A stretch of 64,000 nucleotides of DNA from an uncultured Erythrobacter sp. GTDB taxonomy: Bacteria; Pseudomonadota; Alphaproteobacteria; Sphingomonadales; Sphingomonadaceae. Of the stretch, positions 49,921 to 59,523 are shown piece after piece. The stretch's first letter is position 1, and each line of letters starts with the position of its first letter. The notes below the pieces were generated by a model that was not told the origin of the DNA, did no database searches, and was given only the letters and a program-made list of their open reading frames with translations. The position numbers and the translations under genes were made by a program. Location of the stretch: positions 844,861 through 908,860 of the forward strand of contig CANLZI010000001.1 of NCBI GenBank assembly GCA_947495555.1. Direction: 5' to 3'.

Positions 49921-51000
49921 TCAGACGTCCTCCACGCTGCGCACAATCCACGCGTTATGTTTCGCCGGACGCTTAGACGCGCCAGAGCGAGGCACAAATT
50001 GCACCTCGCTATCGGGGGCGACCTGAGGCACACGCCTTCGTCGAGATGATTTTAGGTCATCGGCGGAATCGATGACCCACATCCCTTCGATCGGCGGTGC
50101 GCGTTCTCGCGCTGCAAGCACCGTGTTCTCTAGAGTCAGCTCTGGAACATCGGGCGTATCCAGCAATCCGGGCAGCACCGCCTGCGCGGCCATTTCTTCA
50201 TCGCGAGCAATCCGTCGGCGTTCCAGCCAAATCGGTGCAAAGCGGTGGATTTCCGACAGCCTCAATCCTCGATAGCGGCCCAGAATTGCAATCGCCAATC
50301 CGGTGGCTGCAGGCATCAGCAAGGGTGATGCCTCAATCAGCATCAAAGCAATATGCGAGACCATGACAAATTGGACCACGACCGAGATCATGAAGGTGTT
50401 AAAGGCGATCCGCGCAGCTTCAAACGGGCCGTCTTTTTCCCACTGGCGCCACCACCGTTCCACCACCAGGGCGCACACCACAACCGGGAACGCGTCCACC
50501 TGCAGCTGTGTATCTAGAACGATCTGCAACGCCACCAGCGTCAACACAATCAGCGAGATCAACACGCCCAGAAAGCCCACCCGCGTCATCCGCAATTTGA
50601 GCAAGGCTGGCGCCACAATCATACCAACGATAACCGATGATCCCAGCACAATGGGGCCCATCACCGGACCGATTTGCAAGAAGGCCAGCGCGATCAGCAT
50701 TGGCGTGAACAAGCCAAAAGCGCGCAAGCCGATGAAGCTGCGCGCCAGAACCACCAGGAACGAACCCAGCGGAAGAACCATCAACAGATTGGACGGCTTC
50801 AGGCCCCAAATGGCCTGCGAGGTTGCGATCCCGTTGAACGAGGAAGGCATCGCCAAAAAGGATTCGGTATTGAGTAGGCCGAGAACGACTAACGCCGCCA
50901 GACCAATTCCGACGGCGAGCCCGATAAAGAAAGGACGCTTCACCTGGGGTGTCGCGCGCTCCCGTATTCGTGAAAGTTGGGATCTCAGCCTAGAAAACAT
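49921..51000 (-). CDS. 7TM-domain membrane protein related to the UUP1/7TM transglutaminase family
   Basis: A 359-residue protein. Residues about 22-245 hold seven hydrophobic helices (first in FFIGLAVGIGLAALVVLGLL; others in FTPMLIALAFLQIGPV and SLIVLTLVALQIVL). Related proteins usually carry a large periplasmic inactive-transglutaminase half before the helices; here only about 20 residues precede the first helix. After the helices a 110-residue cytosolic, charged tail follows and I see no known domain in it. It overlaps the barrel gene by 11 bases and abuts the ATP-grasp gene. Confidence 0.8.
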   Translation of the reverse strand: MFSRLRSQLSRIRERATPQVKRPFFIGLAVGIGLAALVVLGLLNTESFLAMPSSFNGIATSQAIWGLKPSNLLMVLPLGSFLVVLARSFIGLRAFGLFTPMLIALAFLQIGPVMGPIVLGSSVIVGMIVAPALLKLRMTRVGFLGVLISLIVLTLVALQIVLDTQLQVDAFPVVVCALVVERWWRQWEKDGPFEAARIAFNTFMISVVVQFVMVSHIALMLIEASPLLMPAATGLAIAILGRYRGLRLSEIHRFAPIWLERRRIARDEEMAAQAVLPGLLDTPDVPELTLENTVLAARERAPPIEGMWVIDSADDLKSSRRRRVPQVAPDSEVQFVPRSGASKRPAKHNAWIVRSVEDV

Positions 51001-51916
51001 ACCCGACCGTTAGTGTGAAGCGATAGCCTTGGCGGTCGCGGGTGATCTGGTTGCTCTGCGTGAAAATATACTTCGCCTCAGCCTCGACCCGGACTTTACC
51101 GGGCCACCAAAGCAGCTCAACTTCGGGTGCAACCAAGGTGTCTTTGCGGCGATCTCCATCGTCAGTAATCCGGCCATCAAACCGCGTTCTGAGAACCTCA
51201 ATCGCAGGGCGAACTCGCAGATCTGGAGTAATCGGACGGGTGTAAGCGGCCTTGATCGACTCGCGCGAATAGCCGCGCCGAGGATCATCGGAGCTGATCG
51301 ATTCAGCCCGGCCATCGACTGTTATGTAGTGATATCGGCCCAACCGGCGCCGGTATTGCGCATCGACGCGGGCACCATCACCTTTCGATTGAGGGGCCGT
51401 GCCATTGTCATATTCGCGCTCACGCCAGGTTGCTCGCACGCGCACGCGATGCTCTCTGGTGGGTTCATAAGAGACCCGCACCGATCCTTGGATCTCGTCC
51501 GTATCGCTTGATTCAGCCGTAACCAGATCATCATAAAAGCGGGCGCGAAACTCAACATCCCAATCATCAATCAGTTCCTGCTGGAACAAAGCCGTCAGCC
51601 GGTCCCGGTTGGAATCGCTACGCCCCTGGCCCAACCGAACCACTTCGATGCGGTCCGCTTCGAGCCGAAAGCGCGAGTTATTGTCTTCGAAATCAACGCC
51701 GATCTGGGCACGTGCCGTCAGCGCATCGCCATCAACCACGATTTGCTCATCGCGCGTGGCCGACTGCGCGCTAACCACGCCCAGCTCTATCCGGGCATCG
51801 GGTTCAAGCGACCAGCCCTCCGTCTGAGCGGAGGCCGTATACGGTGCAACAAGCGCCAAACCCGAGACACAACCCGTGGCAAAGCGCGACCGAACAAAGG
51901 GCTCTTTATTCCTCAT
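50990..51916 (-). CDS. Predicted outer-membrane beta-barrel protein
   Basis: A 308-residue protein with a signal peptide (ending TASAQ) and alternating-hydrophobicity strands throughout. It ends with FTLTVGYVF, the C-terminal aromatic typical of Bam-assembled barrels. Acidic/Arg-rich turns (for example RADRIEV, WREREYDN) separate the strands. I recognise no specific family. It is the first gene of the three-gene operon with the 7TM and ATP-grasp genes, overlapping the former by 11 bases. It might export or anchor the product of those two; this is inferred. Confidence 0.75.
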   Translation of the reverse strand: MRNKEPFVRSRFATGCVSGLALVAPYTASAQTEGWSLEPDARIELGVVSAQSATRDEQIVVDGDALTARAQIGVDFEDNNSRFRLEADRIEVVRLGQGRSDSNRDRLTALFQQELIDDWDVEFRARFYDDLVTAESSDTDEIQGSVRVSYEPTREHRVRVRATWREREYDNGTAPQSKGDGARVDAQYRRRLGRYHYITVDGRAESISSDDPRRGYSRESIKAAYTRPITPDLRVRPAIEVLRTRFDGRITDDGDRRKDTLVAPEVELLWWPGKVRVEAEAKYIFTQSNQITRDRQGYRFTLTVGYVF

Positions 51917-52004
51917 ATACGTATCAATACGCAGGAGAAATTTAGAAATTGCTAACCGTATCCATAAACCACGAAATCGCGGGCCTAGGCGCTAAAGGCT
52001 GGGT

Positions 52005-54104
52005 TTATCCCGCCTTTGCCGTTTGACGCCATGCATGCAGCAAAGGTTCTGTGTAACCAGACGGCTGATTGACCCCCTTGAAGATCAGATCCTTGGCCGC
52101 GCTGAAGGCAGGCGCATCTTCGTTACCGATCAGCGGGACATAGGCAGGATCACCAGCGTTCTGGGCGTCAACTTTGGCCGCCATACGGGTGAGTGAATCG
52201 TTAATTTGATCCTCGCTCACCACGCCATGCAACAGCCAATTGGCGATATGCTGGCTGGAAATGCGCAGCGTCGCGCGATCCTCCATCAGGCCTACATCGT
52301 TGATATCCGGCACTTTTGAACAGCCAACGCCTGCATCAACCCAGCGCACAACATAGCCCAGCAAGCCCTGGCAATTGTTGTCCAATTCATCGCGCAATTC
52401 GTCTTCTGACCAATTCGCACCCTCGGCCAAAGGTATTTCCAGCAGTGCATCAAGCTCTGGAATGTCACCCAGACCTTGCTGGATATCAAAAACATTTTCC
52501 TGATGGTAATGCAGTGCATGCAGGGTGGCCGCTGTGGGTGATGGCACCCATGCGGTGTTGGCCCCGGCACGCAAATGGCCGATTTTCTCGACCATCATTT
52601 GCCCCATCAAATCGGGCGCGGCCCACATTCCTTTGCCGATTTGCGCCTTGCCAGACAGGCCGTGTTTCAGCCCGATACCAACATTTCGCGCCTCATAGGC
52701 GGTCAGCCATGATGATCCCTTCATCATACCCTTACGCATCATCGGCCCTGCTTGCATGGAGGTATGGATTTCGTCTCCGGTCCGGTCGAGAAAGCCTGTG
52801 TTGATGAACACAATCCGGTCCTTAACCGCCTGAATACAGGCCCCAAGATTGGCGCTGGTGCGGCGTTCTTCGTCCATCACGCCAACCTTGATCGTGTGAC
52901 GCTTCAGGCCGAGCAAATCTTCCACCGCATCAAACAGATCATTGGTGAAAGCACATTCTTCTGGCCCATGCATCTTGGGCTTTACGATATAGATCGAACC
53001 CTTTCGGCTGTTGCCATATTTGCCGTGGCCCTCGACATCCAAGGCACCGATTGCGCTGGTGAAGACCGCATCCATAATGCCTTCCGGCACTTCCGATCCA
53101 CCTTCAAGTATAATCGCAGGATTGGACATCAAGTGTCCGACATTACGGACAAAAAGAAGGCTGCGGCCCGGCAGAGAATACCTTTGACCATCGGGCGCGG
53201 AATAGGATTTGTCCGCATTCAACGCCCGGGTCAGTGTGGTGCCGCCCTTGTCGAAACTTTCCTGAAGATCGCCGCGAATTACGCCCAACCAATTGGTGTA
53301 GGCGAGCAGTTTGTCCTCTGCATCGACCGCTGCAACCGAATCCTCGCAATCGCAAATAGTGGTGAGCGCAGATTCGCAAATAATGTCGGCAATTCCAGCC
53401 TTGTCGGTTTGACCAATCGGGCTGTCAGGATCGAACACCACTTCGATATGCAGCCCATTGTTGACGAACAACCGACCTTTTTCGGTTTCGCCCACATATT
53501 GGCCAACATCGGCGATGGCGATACCTTGCGACACATCGCTCAGATCGGCCCAGCTTCCTTCGGCCAAAGGAACCGCAGAATCGAGGAACGCCCGGCCGCG
53601 CGCAATCACGGCGTCGCCGCGGGCTTTGTCATATCCGCCCGGCCTCGCCGCCGGTGCATCAAGCGCATCGGTGCCGTAAAAGGCATCATACAGGCTGCCC
53701 CAGCGCGCATTGGCAGCGTTCAGCAAGAAGCGCGCGTTGAGCACTGGCACCACCAATTGCGGCCCGGCCATGGTGGCGATCTCGGGATCGACATTTTGCG
53801 TGCCAATCGTGAAATCATCCGGTTCGGGGACCAGATAGCCAATCTCTTCCAGAAACGAGCGGTACGCACCTGCATCGTGGGGCTGACCACGACGCTCGAC
53901 ATGCCAAGCATCTATCTTGGCCTGCATATCCTCGCGCTTTTGCACCAGAGCCCGGTTGCGCGGCACAAACTGACCCAGCAGATCGGCAAAGCCTGACCAG
54001 AAAGCATTCACATCGCGGCCCAGGGGCTGCAACACGTCGCGCTCCATCAAATTGGCAAGCGCAGGGTCAATTGAAAAATTGATGCGCGGGGTAAGCTGGG
54101 TCAT
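52005..54104 (-). CDS. glcB: Malate synthase G
   Basis: A 699-residue monomeric malate synthase, which condenses glyoxylate and acetyl-CoA to malate in the glyoxylate/glycolate route. Typical segments include [16 protein letters not shown] (Mg2+ site), [11 protein letters not shown], the acetyl-CoA-binding [18 protein letters not shown] and the C-terminal [20 protein letters not shown]. No isocitrate lyase gene is in the window. It is divergent from the M20 hydrolase gene, 203 bp away. Confidence 0.97.
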   Translation of the reverse strand: MTQLTPRINFSIDPALANLMERDVLQPLGRDVNAFWSGFADLLGQFVPRNRALVQKREDMQAKIDAWHVERRGQPHDAGAYRSFLEEIGYLVPEPDDFTIGTQNVDPEIATMAGPQLVVPVLNARFLLNAANARWGSLYDAFYGTDALDAPAARPGGYDKARGDAVIARGRAFLDSAVPLAEGSWADLSDVSQGIAIADVGQYVGETEKGRLFVNNGLHIEVVFDPDSPIGQTDKAGIADIICESALTTICDCEDSVAAVDAEDKLLAYTNWLGVIRGDLQESFDKGGTTLTRALNADKSYSAPDGQRYSLPGRSLLFVRNVGHLMSNPAIILEGGSEVPEGIMDAVFTSAIGALDVEGHGKYGNSRKGSIYIVKPKMHGPEECAFTNDLFDAVEDLLGLKRHTIKVGVMDEERRTSANLGACIQAVKDRIVFINTGFLDRTGDEIHTSMQAGPMMRKGMMKGSSWLTAYEARNVGIGLKHGLSGKAQIGKGMWAAPDLMGQMMVEKIGHLRAGANTAWVPSPTAATLHALHYHQENVFDIQQGLGDIPELDALLEIPLAEGANWSEDELRDELDNNCQGLLGYVVRWVDAGVGCSKVPDINDVGLMEDRATLRISSQHIANWLLHGVVSEDQINDSLTRMAAKVDAQNAGDPAYVPLIGNEDAPAFSAAKDLIFKGVNQPSGYTEPLLHAWRQTAKAG

Positions 54105-54235
54105 TATTCCTCACTCAAATAGCTTGCGCTTGCGCCGGTCTGGCGCAGGCAGGTGTGTGCAAAATGTCCGGGGAGGAACGCCAGCGCCTATGACCAATCG
54201 GGCGGCGCAATGCAACCGTCTCTGCGCAACAATCG

Positions 54236-54259
54236 GGCCAAGAATTTGGCCAAGAATTT
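54236..54259. repeat. Exact 12-bp tandem duplication
   Basis: GGCCAAGAATTT occurs twice in direct succession (54236-54247 and 54248-54259) in the intergenic region between glcB and the M20 gene. A third, decayed copy may begin at 54277. It would lie within the regulatory region of one or both divergent genes. Confidence 0.7.
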
Positions 54260-54307
54260 GGGCAGCCGACTTGGCCTTCCCCGTCAGCGCCGCTAGAGCA
54301 GTTTCCA

Positions 54308-55519
54308 ATGCAACAATCCACCTCCCAAGCTGACGCCCTTTTGAACCGCATCGATGCTGCCGCCATGCTCGCATCGGTGCAGCAATGGTGCGCGATCAAC
54401 ACTGGCACCGCCAATCTGGATGGTCTGGCCAAGCAGGCAGGCGAATTGGCCGATGCTTTCTCGGCCCTGCCCGGCGAGGTGTCTTTGATCGATCCGGCCG
54501 AAGTTACCGCGATCAATTCCGATGGCAGCGAATTTTCCAAGCCGCATGGGCAACATCTGGTCCTGCGCGTGCGGCCAAGGGCAAATCGGCGGATCTTGCT
54601 GACAGGCCACATGGATACAGTTTTTCCGGTCGATCATGCCTTCCAGAACCAAACCTGGCTGAAAGACGACGTGCTGAACGGTCCTGGCGTGGCCGATATG
54701 AAGGGCGGCATTGCGGTGATGTTGCACGCTCTGATGGCTTTTGAAGACAGCGAACATGCCCAAGCGCTGGGTTACGATGTACTGCTCAATTCTGACGAGG
54801 AGACCGGATCGCTCGCCTCATCGACCTTGATTGCCGAAATGGCGCGCGGCAAGATTGCAGCGCTGACCTACGAACCCGCCGCTCTGCCCGATGGCACTTT
54901 GGCCCATGCCCGCGGCGGCACCGGCAATTATTCGATCATTTTTTCTGGCAAGAGCGCCCATGCCGGCCGCAATCCGCATGAAGGGCGCAACGCCATTGTC
55001 GCGGCGGCTGATTTGATCCTGCGCATCAAGGCGATGGAAAGCGACGATCTGACCGTAAACCCGGCCAAGCTGGAGGGCGGATCGGCCAATAATGTGGTGC
55101 CCGATCACGCCGTAGTGCGATTCAACATCCGCCCCAAATCAACCGAGGCGATGCAAAGTTTCGATGACCGCCTGAACGACCTTATCCGCGAGATTGGGAC
55201 CGCCCATGATGTGGGCTTACACCGCCATGGCGGCGTGACCCGGCCGCCAAAGCCGGTTGATGACAATGCCCAGCGCCTGTTCGATCTGGTTAAAGAATGC
55301 GGCGCGCAATTGGGCCAGACGATTGGCTGGCAATCCACTGGCGGTGTGTGTGATGGCAACAATATTGCCGCTTGCGGCGTTCCCGTGGTCGACACGATGG
55401 GCGTGCGCGGGGGCGCGATCCACTCACCGGACGAATTTTTGATTGTTCCATCCATGGCCGAACGTGCTGCCCTGTCGGCATTGGTCCTCACCAGAATTGC
55501 TGCTGGAGAAATGAATTGA
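54308..55519 (+). CDS. M20-family metallohydrolase in the arginine-succinylation operon
   Basis: A 403-residue M20 peptidase/deacylase (carboxypeptidase G2/ArgE type). Metal ligands and base: His and Asp in LLTGHMDTVFPVD, Asp in NGPGVADMKGG, and Glu-Glu in LNSDEETGS; the dimerisation domain has SGKSAHAGRNPHEGRNAI. It is followed 10 bp later by astA. No astC, astD or astE is present here; a member of this family could remove the succinyl group in place of AstE, but that is a guess. The ATG at 54308 lacks a strong SD; identification as a hydrolase is firm. Confidence 0.87.
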   Translation: MQQSTSQADALLNRIDAAAMLASVQQWCAINTGTANLDGLAKQAGELADAFSALPGEVSLIDPAEVTAINSDGSEFSKPHGQHLVLRVRPRANRRILLTGHMDTVFPVDHAFQNQTWLKDDVLNGPGVADMKGGIAVMLHALMAFEDSEHAQALGYDVLLNSDEETGSLASSTLIAEMARGKIAALTYEPAALPDGTLAHARGGTGNYSIIFSGKSAHAGRNPHEGRNAIVAAADLILRIKAMESDDLTVNPAKLEGGSANNVVPDHAVVRFNIRPKSTEAMQSFDDRLNDLIREIGTAHDVGLHRHGGVTRPPKPVDDNAQRLFDLVKECGAQLGQTIGWQSTGGVCDGNNIAACGVPVVDTMGVRGGAIHSPDEFLIVPSMAERAALSALVLTRIAAGEMN

Positions 55520-55529
55520 GCCCGCGCCC

Positions 55530-56546
55530 ATGAGTTTTCGTTTACGCGCCGCACGCGCCACCGATCTTGAACCCTTGTATGAAATGGCCAAGCTGACCGG
55601 CGGTGGTTTCACCAATCTGCCAGCCGATCGCAAGGCGTTGGGCGGAAAGCTGGAACGCGCCGCCAAAGCCTTTCAAAACACAAAGAACGAATTGGTCGAT
55701 GAACAGTTTGTTCTGGTGCTGGAGGATGTGCAAACCGGCGCCATTCGCGGCACATGCCAGCTGATGACGATGGTAGGCCAGCAATGGCCGTTCTATTCCT
55801 ATCGGCTCAACACATTGACCCAATATTCGCAGGAATTGGACCGGACCGTTCGCGCTGAATTGCTCAGCCTGACCACCGATCTGGAAGGGTCGAGCGAAGT
55901 CGGCGGTCTGTTCCTGCACCCCAATGAGCGCGCCGGTGGGCTTGGCCTGCTGCTCGCCCGTAGCCGCTATTTGTTTATCGCTATGCACCGCAAACGCTTT
56001 GCCGATCGGACTTTGGCCGAACTGCGCGGCATTATTGACGAGCGCGGCGGATCGCCCTTTTGGGATGGTGTTGCTGGACGCTTCTTTGGCATGAGCTTTC
56101 AGGAAGCGGACTATTTCAACGCGATCAATGGCAATCAATTCATTGCTGATCTGATGCCCAAACACCCGGTCTATGTCGCCATGCTGGACGATGATGCGCG
56201 CAGCGTCATTGGTGTTCCCCATCCCACCGGCCGGGCTGCCATGCGCATGCTGGAAAACGAGAATTTCCAATACGAAGGCTATGTCGATATCTTTGACGGC
56301 GGACCCAGCATGGTCGCGCAGACAGACAAGATTACCAGCGTTGCCAACAGTACCATGGCCACCATTAGCGCAATCGATGTGGAACAGGGCGAGCGTGCGA
56401 TCATCGCCACCGGACAATTACAGGAATTTCAGGCCTGTTATGGCGCCCGCATCATGAACAGCGATGGCACAATCTCGCTGGATGCAAGCACTGCCGACAT
56501 TTTGGACGTGCAGATCGGTGACAGCGTTTGGAGCGTCGCACGATGA
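55530..56546 (+). CDS. astA: Arginine N-succinyltransferase
   Basis: A 338-residue AstA/AruG-type enzyme that succinylates arginine from succinyl-CoA, the first step of the AST arginine-degradation route. FRLRAARATDLEPLYEMA, GGLFLHPNERAGGLG and SFQEADYFNAINGNQFIAD are characteristic. Its stop and the astB start overlap as ATGA. Single-copy (not the AruF/AruG pair of Pseudomonas). Confidence 0.94.
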   Translation: MSFRLRAARATDLEPLYEMAKLTGGGFTNLPADRKALGGKLERAAKAFQNTKNELVDEQFVLVLEDVQTGAIRGTCQLMTMVGQQWPFYSYRLNTLTQYSQELDRTVRAELLSLTTDLEGSSEVGGLFLHPNERAGGLGLLLARSRYLFIAMHRKRFADRTLAELRGIIDERGGSPFWDGVAGRFFGMSFQEADYFNAINGNQFIADLMPKHPVYVAMLDDDARSVIGVPHPTGRAAMRMLENENFQYEGYVDIFDGGPSMVAQTDKITSVANSTMATISAIDVEQGERAIIATGQLQEFQACYGARIMNSDGTISLDASTADILDVQIGDSVWSVAR

Positions 56547-57802
56547 CCAAAGTGGTCGAGATCAATTTTGACGGCATTGTCGGGCCGAGCCACAATTATG
56601 CTGGCCTCAGCCTAGGCAATATCGCCAGCGCACGACATCAAGGCAGCACCTCTTATCCCAAAGCTGCAGCATTGCAGGGACTGACCAAGATGCGCGGCAA
56701 TCTCGCAAGGTTTGGTCATCAAGGGTATTTCCTGCCCCTGCCTCGCCCCAACATGGCTTTGCTGGAGGGGCTCGGTGCCAAACTAGGCAGCGAGGATCCC
56801 GCGCTGGTGGCAGCAGCATTTTCTGCCAGCTCGATGTGGACCGCCAATGCAGCCACTGTCAGCCCCGCGCCCGATACCGCTGATGGCCGGTGCCATTTCA
56901 CGCCCGCCAATCTGGTGACGATGCTGCATCGCGGTCAGGAATGGCCCGACACCAAACGCCAGCTTGATCTGGCCTTCGCCAACTCCGCCCATTTTGCCGT
57001 GCATGACGCCATCGCACCCACCTTTGGGGACGAAGGCGCGGCTAACCATATGCGCCTGTGCGAAAGCCATGGCGAGGCCGGCGTAGAAGTGTTCGTTTAC
57101 GGCCGGCCGGGCGGCAAATTCCCCGCCCGCCAGCACGAACAATCCAGCCGCGCGGTGGCCCGGCTGCACGGGCTCGCCCCGGATCGCTGCGTCTTCATCG
57201 AACAAAACCCGATCGCCATTGAAGCGGGCGCTTTCCACAATGATGTGGTCGCCGTGGCCAATGAACATGTATTGTTTGCCCACGAACTGGCCTTTGCCGA
57301 CCGCCAGGGCGCTTATGACGCGATGCGCGCCGCCTTCCCGGCATTACAAGTGGTAGAGGTGCCCGACAGCGCCGTGCCTTTGGACGAGGCGATCCGCACC
57401 TATCTGTTCAACGCGCAATTGGTCACGCGCCCCGATAATGCGGGCATGGCCTTGATCGTGCCCGATGAATGCCGCGAAAGCGAGCGGGTGTGGCAATGGT
57501 GCCAACAAATGCTGGCCGGTAATGGCCCGATCCGCGAGGTCATTACGGTGGATGTGCGACAAAGCATGGCAAATGGCGGCGGCCCGGCCTGCCTGCGTTT
57601 GCGCGTTGCTTGTGATCCGGCTCATGTCGATCCGCGCTTTCTGCTGGACGAGGCAAAGGCCGATCAAATGGAGTCCATTATTGCCGCCAACTGGCCCGAG
57701 CAGATAGACCCGTCAGACCTGGGTCATGAAGAGCTGACCCAAGCGATCATCTCGGCCCGCCATAAATTGTTGCAGGCGCTGGATCTGGAAGAACTAGGTT
57801 AA
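56543..57802 (+). CDS. astB: N-succinylarginine dihydrolase
   Basis: A 419-residue amidinotransferase-fold hydrolase that turns N2-succinylarginine into N2-succinylornithine, CO2 and ammonia. EINFDGIVGPSHNYAGLSLG opens the protein; NDVVAVANEHVLFAH carries the catalytic His, and NGGGPACLRLRV the catalytic Cys. The ATG at 56543 overlaps the astA stop; the frame from 56528 is not used. Confidence 0.95.
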   Translation: MTKVVEINFDGIVGPSHNYAGLSLGNIASARHQGSTSYPKAAALQGLTKMRGNLARFGHQGYFLPLPRPNMALLEGLGAKLGSEDPALVAAAFSASSMWTANAATVSPAPDTADGRCHFTPANLVTMLHRGQEWPDTKRQLDLAFANSAHFAVHDAIAPTFGDEGAANHMRLCESHGEAGVEVFVYGRPGGKFPARQHEQSSRAVARLHGLAPDRCVFIEQNPIAIEAGAFHNDVVAVANEHVLFAHELAFADRQGAYDAMRAAFPALQVVEVPDSAVPLDEAIRTYLFNAQLVTRPDNAGMALIVPDECRESERVWQWCQQMLAGNGPIREVITVDVRQSMANGGGPACLRLRVACDPAHVDPRFLLDEAKADQMESIIAANWPEQIDPSDLGHEELTQAIISARHKLLQALDLEELG

Positions 57803-57921
57803 CGCGCTGGACACTGGGCTTGCCCGCTTTACAATTAGTGTTCTGTTAACCGTCAAGACCCGCAGGAAACTGCGATTTGCATTGAAATTGCGAGTCTTGA
57901 ACCAGACACGAAAGGGCGGAA

Positions 57922-58176
57922 ATGCTGCGCAAGATCGGTCGGCTGTTTGTGATAAAGACGCGCTGGGAAGCGTATATCATCATCTATGCGCTGGCCCTTG
58001 GTGCAACCGCTCGCGGCGCTCAATATCTTACCGAATATCCCGGCTGGGGCGGCAAAATGCTTTTTCTGGCCACCACTGGCGCGGTCTTTTTGGCCGGAGC
58101 CAAGATCCTCGATTGCCTGAAGTTTGAACGGGCCGAGAAAGAGGCAAAAGCGGCACAGGAAGTGGCTGCTGACTGA
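57922..58176 (+). CDS. Small two-helix membrane protein
   Basis: An 84-residue protein with two hydrophobic helices (about 17-35 and 46-63) and a charged C-terminal tail (FERAEKEAKAAQEV). It starts with ATG after GGGCGGAA. I do not recognise a named family. It stands alone between the ast operon and the tmRNA gene. Confidence 0.65.
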   Translation: MLRKIGRLFVIKTRWEAYIIIYALALGATARGAQYLTEYPGWGGKMLFLATTGAVFLAGAKILDCLKFERAEKEAKAAQEVAAD

Positions 58177-58397
58177 GATGGCAAAACGCCAGTCTCTGCT
58201 CACCTTCATATTCCGCTTGAATTTTGCGATGGTTCTAGCCGCTCTTACCCATCGTCAGCGCCAATGAGCGCCGGTCAAAAACGGCTCATAGCCACCTTTG
58301 ATGCCTCCGTTTAATGTTGGAAGAGTGCCGAAATTGAAATTTCGCGTATCCGAGGACCCTCATCCCCAGCCGCAACGCCTTGCATGTCCGCCAATGA
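58177..58397. other. Non-coding stretch downstream of tmRNA
   Basis: The 220 bases between the small membrane gene and the tmRNA 3' end hold no frame I would call a gene. A perfect GAAATTGAAATTTC dyad lies at about 58328-58341. No promoter or RNA gene was recognised. Confidence 0.5.
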
Positions 58398-58745
58398 AGG
58401 AAAGTGGGGGTTTCTGTTGCTAGCTACCCCCGGAGCCCCGGAATCCGTTCTGTTGCCCGGTCGGTCCAACCGCGCTTAAGCTTAGTAAATTCAGGCCGTT
58501 AGGCCATCAAATTACGCTGCAAGAGCGAGTGCTTCATTATCGTTTGCACTTATAAAAATGAGCCTTTTACGGGGTTTCTCAACCCGGGCAAAAGCACTGC
58601 CTTTCAGCACACGTCGATCCTAGTTCGGCCCCTTCAAAAACCTCGACTTTTCCGAGATTTATGGTGGAGCCGCCGGGTACTGCCCCCGGGTCCGTTGTAC
58701 CTATTATACAGCACAGTTTATCACCATAGTCGGCCGAAACCGACA
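58398..58745 (-). ncRNA. ssrA: tmRNA, circularly permuted two-piece alphaproteobacterial form
   Basis: Reading the minus strand, an acceptor piece ends in CGGCGGCTCCACCA (CCA end at 58662). A 29-base spacer (58661-58633) with a CTCG/CGAG hairpin follows, then a coding piece starting GGGGCCGAACTAGGATCGACG at 58632. GGGGCCG and CGGCTCC form the acceptor stem. The tag frame runs from 58547 to 58515 and reads ANDNEALALAA, then TAA at 58514-58512. A GGGGG/CCCCC hairpin at 58406-58431 probably ends the transcript. The order acceptor-spacer-coding is the permuted arrangement; the spacer is cut out to give two RNAs. It rescues stalled ribosomes with SmpB. Confidence 0.93.
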
Positions 58746-58750
58746 GACCC

Positions 58751-58756
58751 TATATA
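58751..58756 (-). promoter_or_regulatory. Candidate -10 element for ssrA
   Basis: On the minus strand TATATA at 58756-58751 lies just upstream of the likely tmRNA 5' end. No clear -35 was found at the right distance. Confidence 0.4.
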
Positions 58757-58800
58757 GGCCAATTCAGCTTAATGGGAAGTGTAGGGAGTATTATTGACCC

Positions 58801-58891
58801 GCAGCGCCTCCGCGCTGCGAAATCCTCGCTCACGCGACCTATAGGTCGCATCGCTGCGGACGGGCAGTCGCCCTTGCGGCCTTGCAGGCCG
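58801..58891. repeat. Cluster of four perfect hairpins between mscL and ssrA
   Basis: Four dyads in 91 bases: GCAGCGC-ctcc-GCGCTGC (58801-58818), the full palindrome GCGACCTATAGGTCGC (58834-58849), GGGC-agtc-GCCC (58862-58873), and CGGCCT-tgc-AGGCCG (58877-58891). They follow the mscL stop on the minus strand but lack a T-run. The packing suggests a REP-like intergenic element or a structured 3' UTR. Confidence 0.7.
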
Positions 58892-58923
58892 TTCTGAGCG
58901 AACCACCCCTGTCCCTATCCTTC

Positions 58924-59358
58924 CTACTTCTTCAGCGCGTCGCGAATCTCGATCAGCAGATCGATCTCGCTTGGACCGGCTGGTTCCTCTGCCTCGGGCT
59001 CTTCCGGTTTTTCCAGCTTGGCTTTCGCCTTGTTGGCGTAACGCACCAACAGGAAGATGATGAAGGCCAGGATCACAAAATTGATCACCGAGGTCAAAAA
59101 TGCACCCCAGGCCAAGACATTCGCGCCTGCCTCACGAGCAGCCTCCAGCGTCATTCCTTCTGTCACCAGCTCTGCACCGGAAAGAACAGTGTATTTGCTG
59201 CTGAAATCAACATCACCGAAAATCATGCCCACAATCGGCATGATCAAATCTGATGTCATTGAGGCAACAATAACGGCAAAGCCGCCTGCGATGATGACCG
59301 CAACGGCCAATTCCATCACATTACCCTTGGCGATAAAATCCTTGAATTCTGAAAGCAT
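58924..59358 (-). CDS. mscL: Large-conductance mechanosensitive channel
   Basis: A 144-residue inner-membrane pentameric channel that opens under tension to release osmolytes on hypo-osmotic shock. MLSEFKDFIAKGNVMELAVA is the N-terminal amphipathic helix and first transmembrane segment; the second TM follows INFVILAFIIFLLVRY; the C-terminal helix ends in EIDLLIEIRDALKK. A Pro/Glu linker (about 113-130) is longer than in E. coli. The ATG at 59358 follows GGAGGGACAGG. Confidence 0.96.
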   Translation of the reverse strand: MLSEFKDFIAKGNVMELAVAVIIAGGFAVIVASMTSDLIMPIVGMIFGDVDFSSKYTVLSGAELVTEGMTLEAAREAGANVLAWGAFLTSVINFVILAFIIFLLVRYANKAKAKLEKPEEPEAEEPAGPSEIDLLIEIRDALKK

Positions 59359-59523
59359 CCTGTCCCTCCACAGCAATTAACGAATTGGCACCTTTTTCGC
59401 ATCAAGAACAATGCTTGCCAAGTGGCATAGCGCCTTGAATATCCACAAGGGTGTGCTATATTAGCAATACAGATAATATGGTCGATCGGGTCGACCGCCA
59501 AAAGACCACCAAAGGGGAACTCT

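Noticed and set aside
52752-53996. 414-codon plus-strand frame opposite glcB
   Set aside because: Shadow of glcB.
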